From RUG626 sp051866775 (GTDB lineage: Bacteria; Bacillota; Clostridia; Oscillospirales; Oscillospiraceae), in NCBI GenBank assembly GCA_051866775.1, contig JBJDXR010000024.1:1-45148 (forward strand): a DNA stretch of 45,148 bases, read 5' to 3'. The notes under the pieces are model-generated. The model was not told the DNA's origin. It did not search any database and was given only the letters and a program-made list of their open reading frames with translations. The position numbers were made by a program, and so were the translations under genes. This document shows positions 16,792-24,537 of this stretch, one piece after another. Each line of letters opens with the position of its first letter. Positions within the stretch are counted from its first letter, which is position 1.

Positions 16792-18166
16792 TATGTCTCT
16801 TGAAAAAACCAAAATGAACGAGCAGGCTCCGGATGTCCGCAACAAGAATTATCTTGAGGTAGCTCTCGGCTATACCGACGAACAGGCCCTGAAGGAGGCC
16901 AATCGCTGCCTCGGCTGCAAGAATCCCCGCTGCGTGCAGGGCTGTCCTGTTGGCGTGCCTATCCCCCAGTTTATAGGGGAACTGCAGAAGGGTGATGTTG
17001 AGGCCGCATATAAGGTCCTGTCCGGAGCTAACGCTCTTCCCGCTGTCTGCGGGCGTGTCTGCCCGCAGGAGAACCAGTGTGAGGGGAAATGTGTCAGGGG
17101 CATCAAGGGCGAATCCGTTGGCATCGGGCGCCTTGAGCGCTATGTGGCCGACTGGGCGCTACAGCATGATGTTGCCAATACTGACATCGCCCCATCAAAC
17201 GGCAAGAAGGTCGCCGTCATCGGCTCAGGCCCGGCCGGCCTTACCTGTGCCGGAGAGCTTGCCAAGAAGGGCTACAGCGTTACGATTTTTGAGGCGTTCC
17301 ACGTCGCCGGCGGAGTTCTCAGTTACGGAATACCCGAGTTCAGGCTTCCCAAGTCCATCGTTCAGAAGGAGGTAAAAAACCTCGAGAAGATGGGCGTGGA
17401 TATCCAGCTCAACATGGTCATAGGCAAGGTGCTCTCGATAGATGAGCTGTTTGAGATGGGCTATAAGGCTGTGTTCATCGGCTCCGGTGCGGGACTTCCT
17501 CAGTTTATGAAGATCCCGGGGGAGAGCTTAGTGGGTGTGTTCTCCGCCAATGAGTATCTCACACGTATTAACCTTATGAAGGCATATAAGGAGAATAACC
17601 CAACTCCTATTTATGAGAGCAAAAAGGTCGCGGTCCTCGGCGGAGGAAACGTCGCTATGGACGCGGCCCGCTGTGCAAAGCGTATGGGCGCCGATGTGCA
17701 CATAGTATACCGCCGCGGCGAAGCTGAGCTTCCGGCAAGACGTGAGGAGGTCCACCACGCCAAGGAGGAGGGCATAATATTTGACCTGCTGTGCAATCCT
17801 CTCTGCATTGAGGGAGATGATAAGGGCCGCGTAAAGTCCATGAAGCTTATCCGTATGGAGCTGGGTGAGCCGGACGCCTCCGGACGGCGCAGACCGGTGC
17901 CTGTTGAGGGCAGCGAATTTGAGATGGAGGTCGACACCGTCATCGTTGCCATCGGAACATCCCCGAACCCGCTTATACGCAGCACGACTCCGGGACTGGA
18001 GGCCAACAAATGGGGCTGCATTACCACTGGTGAGGATGGCAGCACCTCCCGCGAGGGCGTATTTGCCGGAGGAGACGCCTCCACCGGCGCGGCGACCGTT
18101 ATACTCGCCATGGGCGCTGGCAAAACGGCTGCCAAGTCCATAGACGAATATCTGCAGGATAAATAA
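16784..18166 (+). CDS. nfnB: NfnB: NADPH-binding large subunit (glutamate synthase small-chain-like)
   Basis: This 460-aa flavoprotein carries the bifurcating FAD and the NADP(H) site of the Nfn complex. An N-terminal domain holds two cysteine clusters for [4Fe-4S] centres (CLGCKNPRCVQGCP and CGRVCPQENQCEGKC). The FAD motif GSGPAGL follows, then the NADP motif GGGNVAMD, and the C-terminal FAGGDASTGAATV that closes the FAD site. It resembles GltD, but no glutamate synthase large subunit is nearby, and the adjacent nfnA supports the Nfn assignment. ATG 16784 lies inside the nfnA frame (8-base overlap); a second ATG at 16793 is possible. A strong terminator follows. Confidence 0.9.
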   Translation: MADMSLEKTKMNEQAPDVRNKNYLEVALGYTDEQALKEANRCLGCKNPRCVQGCPVGVPIPQFIGELQKGDVEAAYKVLSGANALPAVCGRVCPQENQCEGKCVRGIKGESVGIGRLERYVADWALQHDVANTDIAPSNGKKVAVIGSGPAGLTCAGELAKKGYSVTIFEAFHVAGGVLSYGIPEFRLPKSIVQKEVKNLEKMGVDIQLNMVIGKVLSIDELFEMGYKAVFIGSGAGLPQFMKIPGESLVGVFSANEYLTRINLMKAYKENNPTPIYESKKVAVLGGGNVAMDAARCAKRMGADVHIVYRRGEAELPARREEVHHAKEEGIIFDLLCNPLCIEGDDKGRVKSMKLIRMELGEPDASGRRRPVPVEGSEFEMEVDTVIVAIGTSPNPLIRSTTPGLEANKWGCITTGEDGSTSREGVFAGGDASTGAATVILAMGAGKTAAKSIDEYLQDK

Positions 18167-18170
18167 GCCT

Positions 18171-18211
18171 AAGAGAGGGGTGAATACACATTCACCCCTC
18201 TCTTCATTTTT
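18171..18211 (+). terminator. Strong intrinsic terminator after nfnB
   Basis: A 15-base-pair perfect stem (18171-18185 with 18190-18204) has a 4-base loop ACAC and is followed by CATTTTTC. It separates nfnAB from the macro-domain gene. Confidence 0.9.
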
Positions 18212-18230
18212 CATCCAGGGAGTCAATGTA

Positions 18231-18332
18231 TTGAAGTCCGGGGATAGGGTCACAGAAAGGCTGCGCCTTCAAGGCTTTTATGATGAGGATGCGCGTTTGA
18301 CCGCTGGAATTTGGAAAGAGCAGGGGATTTAA
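18231..18332 (+). CDS. Possible 33-residue ORF immediately upstream of the macro-domain gene
   Basis: A TTG at 18231 opens a 33-codon frame with a charged peptide (for example VTERLRLQGFYDEDARL). It stops at TAA 18330-18332, one base before the GTG of the macro gene. A GGGAG lies at 18218-18222. The tight junction would allow translational coupling, and the GGGG that serves the macro gene is inside this frame. I do not recognise the peptide. It could be a real small partner protein, the remnant of a larger gene, or chance. No promoter is evident between the upstream terminator and here. Confidence 0.3.
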   Translation: MKSGDRVTERLRLQGFYDEDARLTAGIWKEQGI

Positions 18333-18333
18333 A

Positions 18334-19335
18334 GTGCCATTTAGAATTGTATCAGGCGATATAACTAAAATTAAAGCTGATGTGATCGTAAACGCCGCAA
18401 ATACAAGGCTTTTAGCCGGAGGTGGTGTATGCGGAGCCATATTTGCTGCGGCGGGAGCCGACATGCTTCAAGAGGCCTGCAATACCATAGGCGGCTGTGA
18501 AACGGGAGGCGCTGTAGCAACACCGGCGTTTGGACTTGATGCCAAGTACATAATCCACGCCGTTGGGCCAGTTTGGCAGGGCGGTAAAAGCGGGGAGGAG
18601 GCGCTCCTGCGCTCCTGCTACAGAAAGAGTCTTGAGCTTGCCCAAAAGCTCAGCGCTGAAAGTATAGCCTTTCCGCTGATATCTTCCGGTATCTACGGTT
18701 ATCCCCGGGCTGGGGCGCTGTTTGCGGCAGTGTCGGAGATCGGCGACTTTCTGAGGGAGCAGGAGATGGCCGTCACGCTGGTCCTGTTCGACCGGATGGA
18801 TGATCTTTGCCGCAGCGACCGCTTTGCCCGTATTAGGGAGTATATTGGGTCGAACATGGCGGAGAAGAACGCATTTACGGGTGAGACCGCAGCCTTCTCC
18901 GCAACTGCGGCGCCAATGCGCGCGGAGAGCGCCCCACACAGGCCAAGGTCGGTTCCGGAGACCCGCCGCAGTCTGGCGGATATACTGAAGCGTAGGGAGG
19001 AGACATTTTCGCAGATGCTGTTCCGCCTCATCGATGAGAGCGGCCGCTCCGACCCCGAGGTCTATAAGCGGGCCAATCTGGACCGAAAGCTGTTTTCCAA
19101 GATACGCTCCAATCCTGACTACAGGCCCAGCAAGAATACGGCTCTTGCGCTGGCGGTCGCACTTGAGCTGGATCTTGACAGGACCGGCGACCTGCTTCGC
19201 CGCGCAGGCTACGCCCTGTCCCCGGCTAGCCGCTTCGATCTGATCGTGGAGTATTTTATACGCCAGGGGAAATACAATATCTTTGAAATAAACGAGGCGC
19301 TGTTTGCCTTTGATGAGAGTATGCTCGGCGCATAA
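18334..19335 (+). CDS. Macro-domain protein with C-terminal helical (HTH-like) domain
   Basis: Residues 1-165 are a macro domain of the type that binds or hydrolyses ADP-ribose derivatives. VNAANTRLLAGGGVCGAI at 19-36 carries the conserved NAAN and the glycine loop, and LISSGIYGYP at 115-124 is the second ligand loop. A linker of about 50 residues leads to a helical domain (about 223-333) whose LFSKIRSNPDYRPSKNTAL segment and following helices look like a lambda-repressor-type fold. Similar C-terminal domains are widespread in Firmicutes, without a firm function that I know of. GTG 18334 is the start, with GGGG (18323-18326) seven bases before it. The vWA gene lies 80 bases downstream on the same strand. 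A role in ADP-ribose signalling or stress response is inference. Confidence 0.82.
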   Translation: MPFRIVSGDITKIKADVIVNAANTRLLAGGGVCGAIFAAAGADMLQEACNTIGGCETGGAVATPAFGLDAKYIIHAVGPVWQGGKSGEEALLRSCYRKSLELAQKLSAESIAFPLISSGIYGYPRAGALFAAVSEIGDFLREQEMAVTLVLFDRMDDLCRSDRFARIREYIGSNMAEKNAFTGETAAFSATAAPMRAESAPHRPRSVPETRRSLADILKRREETFSQMLFRLIDESGRSDPEVYKRANLDRKLFSKIRSNPDYRPSKNTALALAVALELDLDRTGDLLRRAGYALSPASRFDLIVEYFIRQGKYNIFEINEALFAFDESMLGA

Positions 19336-19337
19336 AT

Positions 19338-19354
19338 GTCGCCTGATGGGCGAC
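19338..19354 (+). other. Short hairpin after the macro-domain gene
   Basis: GTCGCC (19338-19343) pairs with GGCGAC (19349-19354) around TGATG. It has no proper T-run. It may be a weak terminator or an mRNA end structure in the gap before the vWA gene. Confidence 0.4.
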
Positions 19355-19415
19355 CTGCTTTGACCCAAATTGTTGTATCCTGTGCTTACAATAAAAAACA
19401 CAGGAGGATATCTAT

Positions 19416-20060
19416 ATGAAAAAGGACCTTACCGAGCTTGTGTTCATACTTGACCGTTCCGGATCTATGGCAGGACTTGAGAGGGATACTATCGGCGGCT
19501 ATAACAGCATGCTCACAAAGCAGCAGGAGCAGCCTGGGGAGTGCATTGTGACCACCGTGCTGTTTGACGACAAGTACGAGCTGCTGCATGACCGGATAAA
19601 CCTGCGGGGCGTGCGTCCGATAACGCAAAGGGAGTATTTTGCAAGGGGCATGACGGCGCTGCTCGATGCGGTGGGCATGACTCTTACAAAGACTATAAAT
19701 GCTCAGGAAAACACTGCGGAGGAGGAGCGCGCGGAGCACGTGCTTTTTGTCATAACAACGGACGGTTATGAGAATGCCAGCCGTGAATATACCTACGACA
19801 AGGTCAGGCAGATGATAGAGCAGCAGAAAAGGAAGGGATGGGAGTTTATTTTTCTCGGCGCAAATATCGACGCGATATCAACAGCCGCGCGCTTTGGCAT
19901 AGCCCCCGACAGGGCGGCAAATTACAACGCCGACGGGGAGGGGACGCGTCTTAACTTTGAGACGGTAAGCTCTGTTGCTTCCGATCTCCGTGCCGCAAGA
20001 CCGGTCGCCGCCACATGGAAGGCTGCGATAGACAAGGATTTTAAGAGACGCAGAAAATAA
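19416..20060 (+). CDS. von Willebrand factor A (vWA) domain protein
   Basis: This is a 214-aa cytoplasmic vWA protein with no signal peptide or membrane helix. The metal-ion-dependent adhesion site is intact: DRSGS at 13-17, Thr 80 in GMTALLD, and Asp 116 in ITTDGYEN. A strong ribosome binding site, AGGAGG, precedes the ATG. It resembles TerY-type and related stand-alone vWA proteins, which tend to sit beside regulatory or stress genes. Here it follows the macro/helical-domain gene, and the two probably work together. The partner ligand cannot be deduced from the sequence. A palindromic terminator follows. Confidence 0.85.
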   Translation: MKKDLTELVFILDRSGSMAGLERDTIGGYNSMLTKQQEQPGECIVTTVLFDDKYELLHDRINLRGVRPITQREYFARGMTALLDAVGMTLTKTINAQENTAEEERAEHVLFVITTDGYENASREYTYDKVRQMIEQQKRKGWEFIFLGANIDAISTAARFGIAPDRAANYNADGEGTRLNFETVSSVASDLRAARPVAATWKAAIDKDFKRRRK

Positions 20061-20062
20061 AG

Positions 20063-20091
20063 AAAAAACGCGCTTATTTAGCGCGTTTTTT
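20063..20091. terminator. Bidirectional terminator between the vWA gene and rodA
   Basis: AAAAAACGCGCT (20063-20074) and AGCGCGTTTTTT (20080-20091) form a perfect inverted repeat around TATTT. The A-run and T-run flanks allow termination of the vWA gene (+) and of rodA (-). Confidence 0.9.
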
Positions 20092-20110
20092 GCATATCAC
20101 AAAAACTCTT

Positions 20111-21250
20111 TTACCACCTTAAAAACATGGTCGGTTTGGGTTTCATTTTTACGCCGGAGACAATGCCCATTGCGGCAAAGGTCGTGACTATCGAGGAGCC
20201 TCCATAGCTGAAGAAAGGCAGTGTAAGCCCTATTACCGGCGCCACGCCGATGCACATCCCGATATTCTCAAAGGTCTGGAACGTTATCATGGCTGCGATT
20301 CCAAAGCACACAAGCGCCCCAAGACGGCTCTGCGAACGCAGTCCAACATAAACGCAGCGGATGATTATCGCAGTCAAAAGTATGATTATAAGTGAGCAGC
20401 CGATAATGCCCAGCTCCTCTCCTGCTACAGAGAAGATAAAGTCTGTACGTTGAAAAGGGATGGAGCCGGACTGGGTCTGAGTTCCTTTGTAAAGCCCTGT
20501 ACCAAAGATCCTGCCGGAGGCGAGGGCCATCTTGCTCTGATTGGTCTGCCATGTCACTCCCTGACCGGTGCTGTCGACCAGGTCGGGAAAATACGGGGCT
20601 ATGATCCTGTCTTTTTGGGTACCCGTTAGAAGGTGGTTCCATATATACGGTGAGACCGCGGCGATCGCCACGGCCGCTCCAAGAAACCAATAGATTTTCA
20701 GACCGGCCGCGAAGAGCATAATGACGAATATAAACAGATAAACAAGCGCTGAACCAAGATCGGAGGATATTAAAACTATAAGTCCGAAATGTGCAAGAAA
20801 CAGCGCGCCCATAAGAAGGACGGAGAGCGGATGGTCGAGCTTTCCGCGATCCTTGAACTGAATTATAACATGGGCAAGTGACACAATAAATATAATCTTT
20901 ACAAGCTCTGCCGGCTGTATACCGATGCCGCCGAAGCGGATCCACGCCCTGTTGCCGTACTCCTCTGAGCCAAGCCAGTGGAGAGACAGCAGCAGGGCAA
21001 GGCCAATGACCGTCAGAAGCTTCCATTTGCTTGCAATGATGTCCACATCTATGACGGAAAAGAGAATATACAGGATCACACCCAGCACTATGGCACCGAT
21101 CTGCACATAGACGGAGCCGTTTGATCCGGTGTACCTAACAGCGCTGGATATCAGGACTACGCCGTATATTGACGACACAAGGCATAAAATAAGCAGCAGC
21201 GTGTCCGACTTTTTCAGATATCCGTATAGGGAAGAAAAAAGCTTTTTCAC
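20111..21250 (-). CDS. rodA: SEDS-family peptidoglycan glycosyltransferase (RodA/FtsW type)
   Basis: SEDS proteins polymerise lipid II into glycan strands together with a class B penicillin-binding protein. Ten or so hydrophobic segments span the protein. Characteristic pieces are NRAWIRFGGIGIQPAEL, ISSDLGSAL, the loop after PYFPD, and the C-terminal PFFSYGGSS motif. The frame opens further upstream at 21286. GTG 21250 has GGAG seven bases before it and gives a normal 379-aa protein starting VKKLFSSL. The gene stands alone on the minus strand, away from mreBCD. RodA (elongation) is more likely than FtsW, given the absence of division genes, but SpoVE-like function cannot be excluded. Confidence 0.88.
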   Translation of the reverse strand: MKKLFSSLYGYLKKSDTLLLILCLVSSIYGVVLISSAVRYTGSNGSVYVQIGAIVLGVILYILFSVIDVDIIASKWKLLTVIGLALLLSLHWLGSEEYGNRAWIRFGGIGIQPAELVKIIFIVSLAHVIIQFKDRGKLDHPLSVLLMGALFLAHFGLIVLISSDLGSALVYLFIFVIMLFAAGLKIYWFLGAAVAIAAVSPYIWNHLLTGTQKDRIIAPYFPDLVDSTGQGVTWQTNQSKMALASGRIFGTGLYKGTQTQSGSIPFQRTDFIFSVAGEELGIIGCSLIIILLTAIIIRCVYVGLRSQSRLGALVCFGIAAMITFQTFENIGMCIGVAPVIGLTLPFFSYGGSSIVTTFAAMGIVSGVKMKPKPTMFLRW

Positions 21251-21290
21251 AGTTTTGCTCCATGGTATAAAATAAAATGTCAGCACGATA

Positions 21291-21319
21291 ATTATACCAT
21301 ATAAAATGTTCCTTCACAA
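21291..21319 (-). promoter_or_regulatory. Promoter of rodA
   Basis: On the minus strand, TTGTGA (complement of 21314-21319) and TATAAT (complement of 21291-21296) are separated by 17 bases. The -10 is perfect. Confidence 0.7.
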
Positions 21320-21381
21320 CAGCGGTAATTATAACGATTTCGGCAAAACTTAAAAAAGCTCTTTCGATTACTTAAACTAAG

Positions 21382-21390
21382 TGCTATAAT
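21382..21390 (+). promoter_or_regulatory. Extended -10 promoter for tsaE-tsaB-upp
   Basis: TG at 21382-21383 followed by C and TATAAT (21385-21390) is an extended -10 element with a poor -35 (TTTCGA). It diverges from the rodA promoter about 65 bases away. Confidence 0.6.
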
Positions 21391-21423
21391 TATCAGGAGA
21401 AAAATTATCCCGGAGATTGTTTT

Positions 21424-21870
21424 ATGGTCGTTAACACAGAAAATGAGGCTGAGACCTCCGCCCTTGGGGAGAGACTTGCACAGAGGCTCAGACCAGGGGA
21501 TGTAATTGCAATGTACGGCGATTTGGGCGCCGGAAAGACCGCTTTTATCCGCGGCATCGCCCGGGGGCTGGGGCTTGAGGCGCGTGTGTCCAGTCCCACG
21601 TTTACCATAGTAAACGAGTATCTCGGCCCCGTACCGCTGTTTCACTTTGATATGTACAGGCTCTCCTCATCGGATGAGCTTTTTGAGATCGGCTGGGAGG
21701 ATTACCTAAGCCGCGGCGGGGTCTGCGCTGTGGAGTGGAGCGAGAACGTGGAGGATGTTTTCACATCTGAGACGATAAAGGTGACGATTGAGAAAACCGG
21801 TGAGAGCGGACGCAAAATAACTTTGGATATGCCGGAGAGAGGTGGACATGATGAGGATACTTGCTATTGA
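21424..21870 (+). CDS. tsaE: TsaE, ATPase of tRNA threonylcarbamoyladenosine synthesis
   Basis: TsaE is the ATPase that, with TsaB and TsaD, resets the complex making t6A37 in ANN-decoding tRNAs. Walker A GDLGAGKT is at 32-39, the SPTFTIVNEY switch region near 60-69, and the FHFDMYR motif follows. The length of 148 aa is standard. The ribosome binding site GGAG is eight bases before the ATG. It overlaps tsaB by about 20 bases, so the two are coupled. The usual third and fourth genes of this cluster (rimI, tsaD) are not here. Confidence 0.95.
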   Translation: MVVNTENEAETSALGERLAQRLRPGDVIAMYGDLGAGKTAFIRGIARGLGLEARVSSPTFTIVNEYLGPVPLFHFDMYRLSSSDELFEIGWEDYLSRGGVCAVEWSENVEDVFTSETIKVTIEKTGESGRKITLDMPERGGHDEDTCY

Positions 21871-22570
21871 GTCGTCGGCAAAGGCTGCATCCGTGGCGTT
21901 GGTTCAGGATGGAAAGCTCGTATCACAGTATTTTCAGGCCAGCACGCTGACCCATTCAAGGACGCTTCTCAAAATGGCGGAGGATTTGCTTGATAACCTT
22001 GAGCTTAAGCTAAAGGATGTGGACACGATAGCGGTGGCAAAAGGTCCGGGATCCTTTACAGGGATCCGTATAGGAGTCGCGGCGGCTAAAGGGCTTTGCT
22101 GGGGCGGGAACATTCCCGTTTGCGGGGTGTCCACTCTTGAGGCGATGGCATATCAGCTTATCGACCGTGAGGGCGCGGTGATATGCCCGGCAATGGATGC
22201 CAGACGTAGTGAGATCTATAACGCGAAGTTCATGGCTGAGGGAGGAAAGCTCATAAGACTTTGTGAGGACAGGGCTATTTCCATTGAGCAGCTCAAGGAA
22301 GAGGCAAAAAATGATAGAAAGCCCTATTTTTTTGTTGGAGATGGAGCATATCTGTGTTATAATGCTTTTTTAGAAGAGTTGTTAACCGCGTATATACCGC
22401 CGGAGCCGCTGCTTCTTCAGAGCGCATGGGGCGTAGCCTGCGCGGCACAGGGGAAAGCTGCCGAACAGGCATTTGACCTTGCGCCCAATTACCTGCGGCT
22501 TTCTCAGGCGGAGCGCGAGCGCCTTGAAAAAGAAAAAGATAATATTACAGGAGGAACTACAAATGGCTGA
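21848..22570 (+). CDS. tsaB: TsaB, scaffold subunit of the t6A complex
   Basis: TsaB is a catalytically inactive ASKH-fold paralogue of TsaD that binds it and is needed for t6A formation. The N-terminus RILAIESSAKAASVAL and the central AVAKGPGSFTGIRIGVA stretch are diagnostic. The possible starts are GTG 21842, ATG 21848 and ATG 21851; AGAGG upstream suits ATG 21851 or 21848 best, and the product is about 240 aa. The gene ends by overlapping upp by eight bases. Confidence 0.94.
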   Translation: MMRILAIESSAKAASVALVQDGKLVSQYFQASTLTHSRTLLKMAEDLLDNLELKLKDVDTIAVAKGPGSFTGIRIGVAAAKGLCWGGNIPVCGVSTLEAMAYQLIDREGAVICPAMDARRSEIYNAKFMAEGGKLIRLCEDRAISIEQLKEEAKNDRKPYFFVGDGAYLCYNAFLEELLTAYIPPEPLLLQSAWGVACAAQGKAAEQAFDLAPNYLRLSQAERERLEKEKDNITGGTTNG

Positions 22571-23192
22571 GCTTCATGTACTTGACCATCCGCTTATCCA
22601 CCACAAGCTTTCAATACTGAGAAACAAGAACACGGGAGTCAAGGAATTCCGTGAGATAGTAGGCGAGATATCCTCTCTTATGTGCTATGAGGCCACAAGG
22701 GATCTTCCTACTGAGGAGATCGAGATCGAGACGCCGGTCGCAGTGGCAAAGGTGAGGGATACCACCAACGATCCTATTACCATCGTACCTATTCTCCGTG
22801 CAGGACTTGGCATGGTAGATCCTATGATACAGCTCCTGCCCCTTGCCCGCGTTGGCCATATCGGCCTTTTCCGCGACCCTGATACTCACGAGCCGATAAA
22901 GTATTACTGCAAGATGCCGGATGACATTGCCCAGAGCAGGGTGTTCATTGTTGACCCGATGCTGGCTACCGGCGGTTCCGCCTCCGCGGCGATAACCTTC
23001 ATAAAAGAATACGGCGCCAAATCCATCACACTTGTGGATATTATAGCGGCTCCTGAGGGAATAAACGTCGTTCGCAGGGATCATCCGGATGTTGATATTT
23101 ATGTTGCGGCAGTCGATGAGGGACTCAACGAACACGCATACATCGTTCCCGGACTTGGCGATGCGGGAGACAGAATATTCGGCACAAAATAA
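22563..23192 (+). CDS. upp: Uracil phosphoribosyltransferase
   Basis: This enzyme salvages uracil to UMP with PRPP. The 209-aa protein shows VPILRAGLGMVDP and the PRPP-binding FIVDPMLATGGSA, plus the C-terminal YIVPGLGDAGDRIFGT that contacts uracil. The open frame extends upstream to 22473, but AGGAGG before ATG 22563 settles the start, which lies within the last codons of tsaB. Linkage of upp to tsaB is unusual and probably reflects simple co-transcription. A terminator follows. Confidence 0.96.
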   Translation: MAELHVLDHPLIHHKLSILRNKNTGVKEFREIVGEISSLMCYEATRDLPTEEIEIETPVAVAKVRDTTNDPITIVPILRAGLGMVDPMIQLLPLARVGHIGLFRDPDTHEPIKYYCKMPDDIAQSRVFIVDPMLATGGSASAAITFIKEYGAKSITLVDIIAAPEGINVVRRDHPDVDIYVAAVDEGLNEHAYIVPGLGDAGDRIFGTK

Positions 23193-23211
23193 TTATTTAA
23201 AAATAAACTGC

Positions 23212-23249
23212 CAGGGGAAGACTAAAGGTCTTCCCCTGTTTTGTATTTT
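23212..23249. terminator. Terminator between upp and the M14 peptidase gene
   Basis: CAGGGGAAGAC (23212-23222) pairs with GTCTTCCCCTG (23228-23238) around TAAAG. TTTTGTATTTT follows on the + strand. A T-rich stretch on the other side would also support termination of the minus-strand gene. Confidence 0.85.
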
Positions 23250-24537
23250 ATAATGTTGCCGTCAGGGCAAGCGTAAGTATTCCCTCGTTATCCGAATAGA
23301 TCTCATCAAACTGTGATAGCGGCAGCGGTGATATGCCCTGACCGGCCTCAATAGTATATCCGGGACGGTCATAGGCGTAAATGAACCAGTCCTTATATCC
23401 CGCGTATCCTGATTCCTCCGGCGTGACCTCTACGGAATAGCCGCTTACAGCTGCAAATTTTTGGGCGATCTCAAAGGAATTATCCGGAAGAAAATTTAGA
23501 TATCTCCAGTATATCACCCGTCCCTGAGTGTGATAAGAAAGCGTCAGGGAGAAGTCGTGGGCGCGCGTGTAGTTGTACACGGCCCGGCTCTCCGGAATTT
23601 CCAGAGGCGCCGCTCCCACATAATCACGAGGCGCCGGGGAAACATAGCCCTGTGCGAATTTTATTTCCCGTGCGGTGTTCCAGCCTGCGGGGTATTGGAG
23701 ATTTGGATCAATCCCGGATATGTTTGCCTTCCAGCCGTCGGGAAATGGTATGCTGGGATAGTCTTGGGAAATTGATACGGCTCTATCGTAATAGCTGCCT
23801 TCGGTAAGCTCACCGGTGACCAGCGCGACCCCGTCGGGGTTTACCATCGGTATCATATAAAGAGTAGTAAGCTCAAATAGACTTGCCGCCCGCTGGCCGA
23901 ATATGGTTCCGGAAAAGACGTAGGCACGGCAGTAATTTTCTAAATATTTCATAAGAAGCGGAGTGGTTATCCACTCGTTTGCGTGGTGGGAGGCGTTGTA
24001 GAACACCTGATTCTCACCGCTGCCGATCTCAATAGAGCTTATGGGTCGACCCATGACGCTTTGACCGACTGAACCGGTGCGGAGAAAGGGATATCTTGCC
24101 TTGAGGCCGGTTATGCACAGTTCCAGGTATGTGGGTGTGAAACGTATATTGGTGGCCACAACATCAAAATCCCTGGGAATTATAAGTGTCGAGCCGATCT
24201 GGAGATTTAACGGGTCAATGCCGGGATTTGCCGCCTCAATGGCCCTGACGGTGGTGTCATAGGTCCTGGCAAGCCGGTAGACAGTATCTCCCTGTTTTAC
24301 TGTGCGGCGAAGATATCCGGTAAGCCAAGAGTTTAGTGCAGACCATGTGCGCGGCCCAACTATCCCGTCCGGAGTAAGCGAGTTTGCTGTCTGAAAGCGG
24401 GTTACCGCCGTGTGGGTGCGCTGTCCAAAGATTCCGTCGGGCTGCTCCGCATAGAATCCGGCCCGGTAGAGTGCCAGCTGCAAAAGCTCCACGTACGGCC
24501 CAGTGGAACCAAGCCTGAGTGTGCTGAAATCCGCCAT
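23248..24537 (-). CDS. Peptidoglycan-binding LysM zinc carboxypeptidase (M14 family)
   Basis: The domain order is a peptidoglycan-binding repeat (about 5-72, with two DGI[FV]G motifs), a LysM domain (about 78-121, TVKQGDTVYRLA ... LIIP), and a zinc carboxypeptidase domain (about 130-429). Zinc ligands are visible as HANE (H185, E188) and a later SYHTQG histidine; YTIEAG supplies the catalytic glutamate. This layout matches the gamma-D-glutamyl-diamino-acid endopeptidase I of Lysinibacillus sphaericus, which cuts peptidoglycan stem peptides. There is no signal peptide, so the protein may act inside the mother cell, forespore or on released fragments. A strong AGGAGGTAATT ribosome binding site precedes the ATG. 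Its neighbour spoIVB is divergent, which supports a sporulation or germination role by inference. Confidence 0.87.
   Translation of the reverse strand: MADFSTLRLGSTGPYVELLQLALYRAGFYAEQPDGIFGQRTHTAVTRFQTANSLTPDGIVGPRTWSALNSWLTGYLRRTVKQGDTVYRLARTYDTTVRAIEAANPGIDPLNLQIGSTLIIPRDFDVVATNIRFTPTYLELCITGLKARYPFLRTGSVGQSVMGRPISSIEIGSGENQVFYNASHHANEWITTPLLMKYLENYCRAYVFSGTIFGQRAASLFELTTLYMIPMVNPDGVALVTGELTEGSYYDRAVSISQDYPSIPFPDGWKANISGIDPNLQYPAGWNTAREIKFAQGYVSPAPRDYVGAAPLEIPESRAVYNYTRAHDFSLTLSYHTQGRVIYWRYLNFLPDNSFEIAQKFAAVSGYSVEVTPEESGYAGYKDWFIYAYDRPGYTIEAGQGISPLPLSQFDEIYSDNEGILTLALTATL

Noticed and set aside
17528..18253. Minus-strand open frame of 241 codons opposite nfnB
   Set aside because: nfnB on the + strand has full cofactor motifs, and the antisense frame runs through the terminator hairpin.
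19360..19392. TTGACC and TACAAT as a promoter of the vWA gene
   Set aside because: The spacer is 21 bases, too long for a normal SigA promoter.
18412..19401. Long minus-strand open frame (329 codons) opposite the macro-domain gene
   Set aside because: The + strand gene has clear macro-domain motifs and a ribosome binding site. The antisense frame has none and is a by-product of GC-rich codon use.
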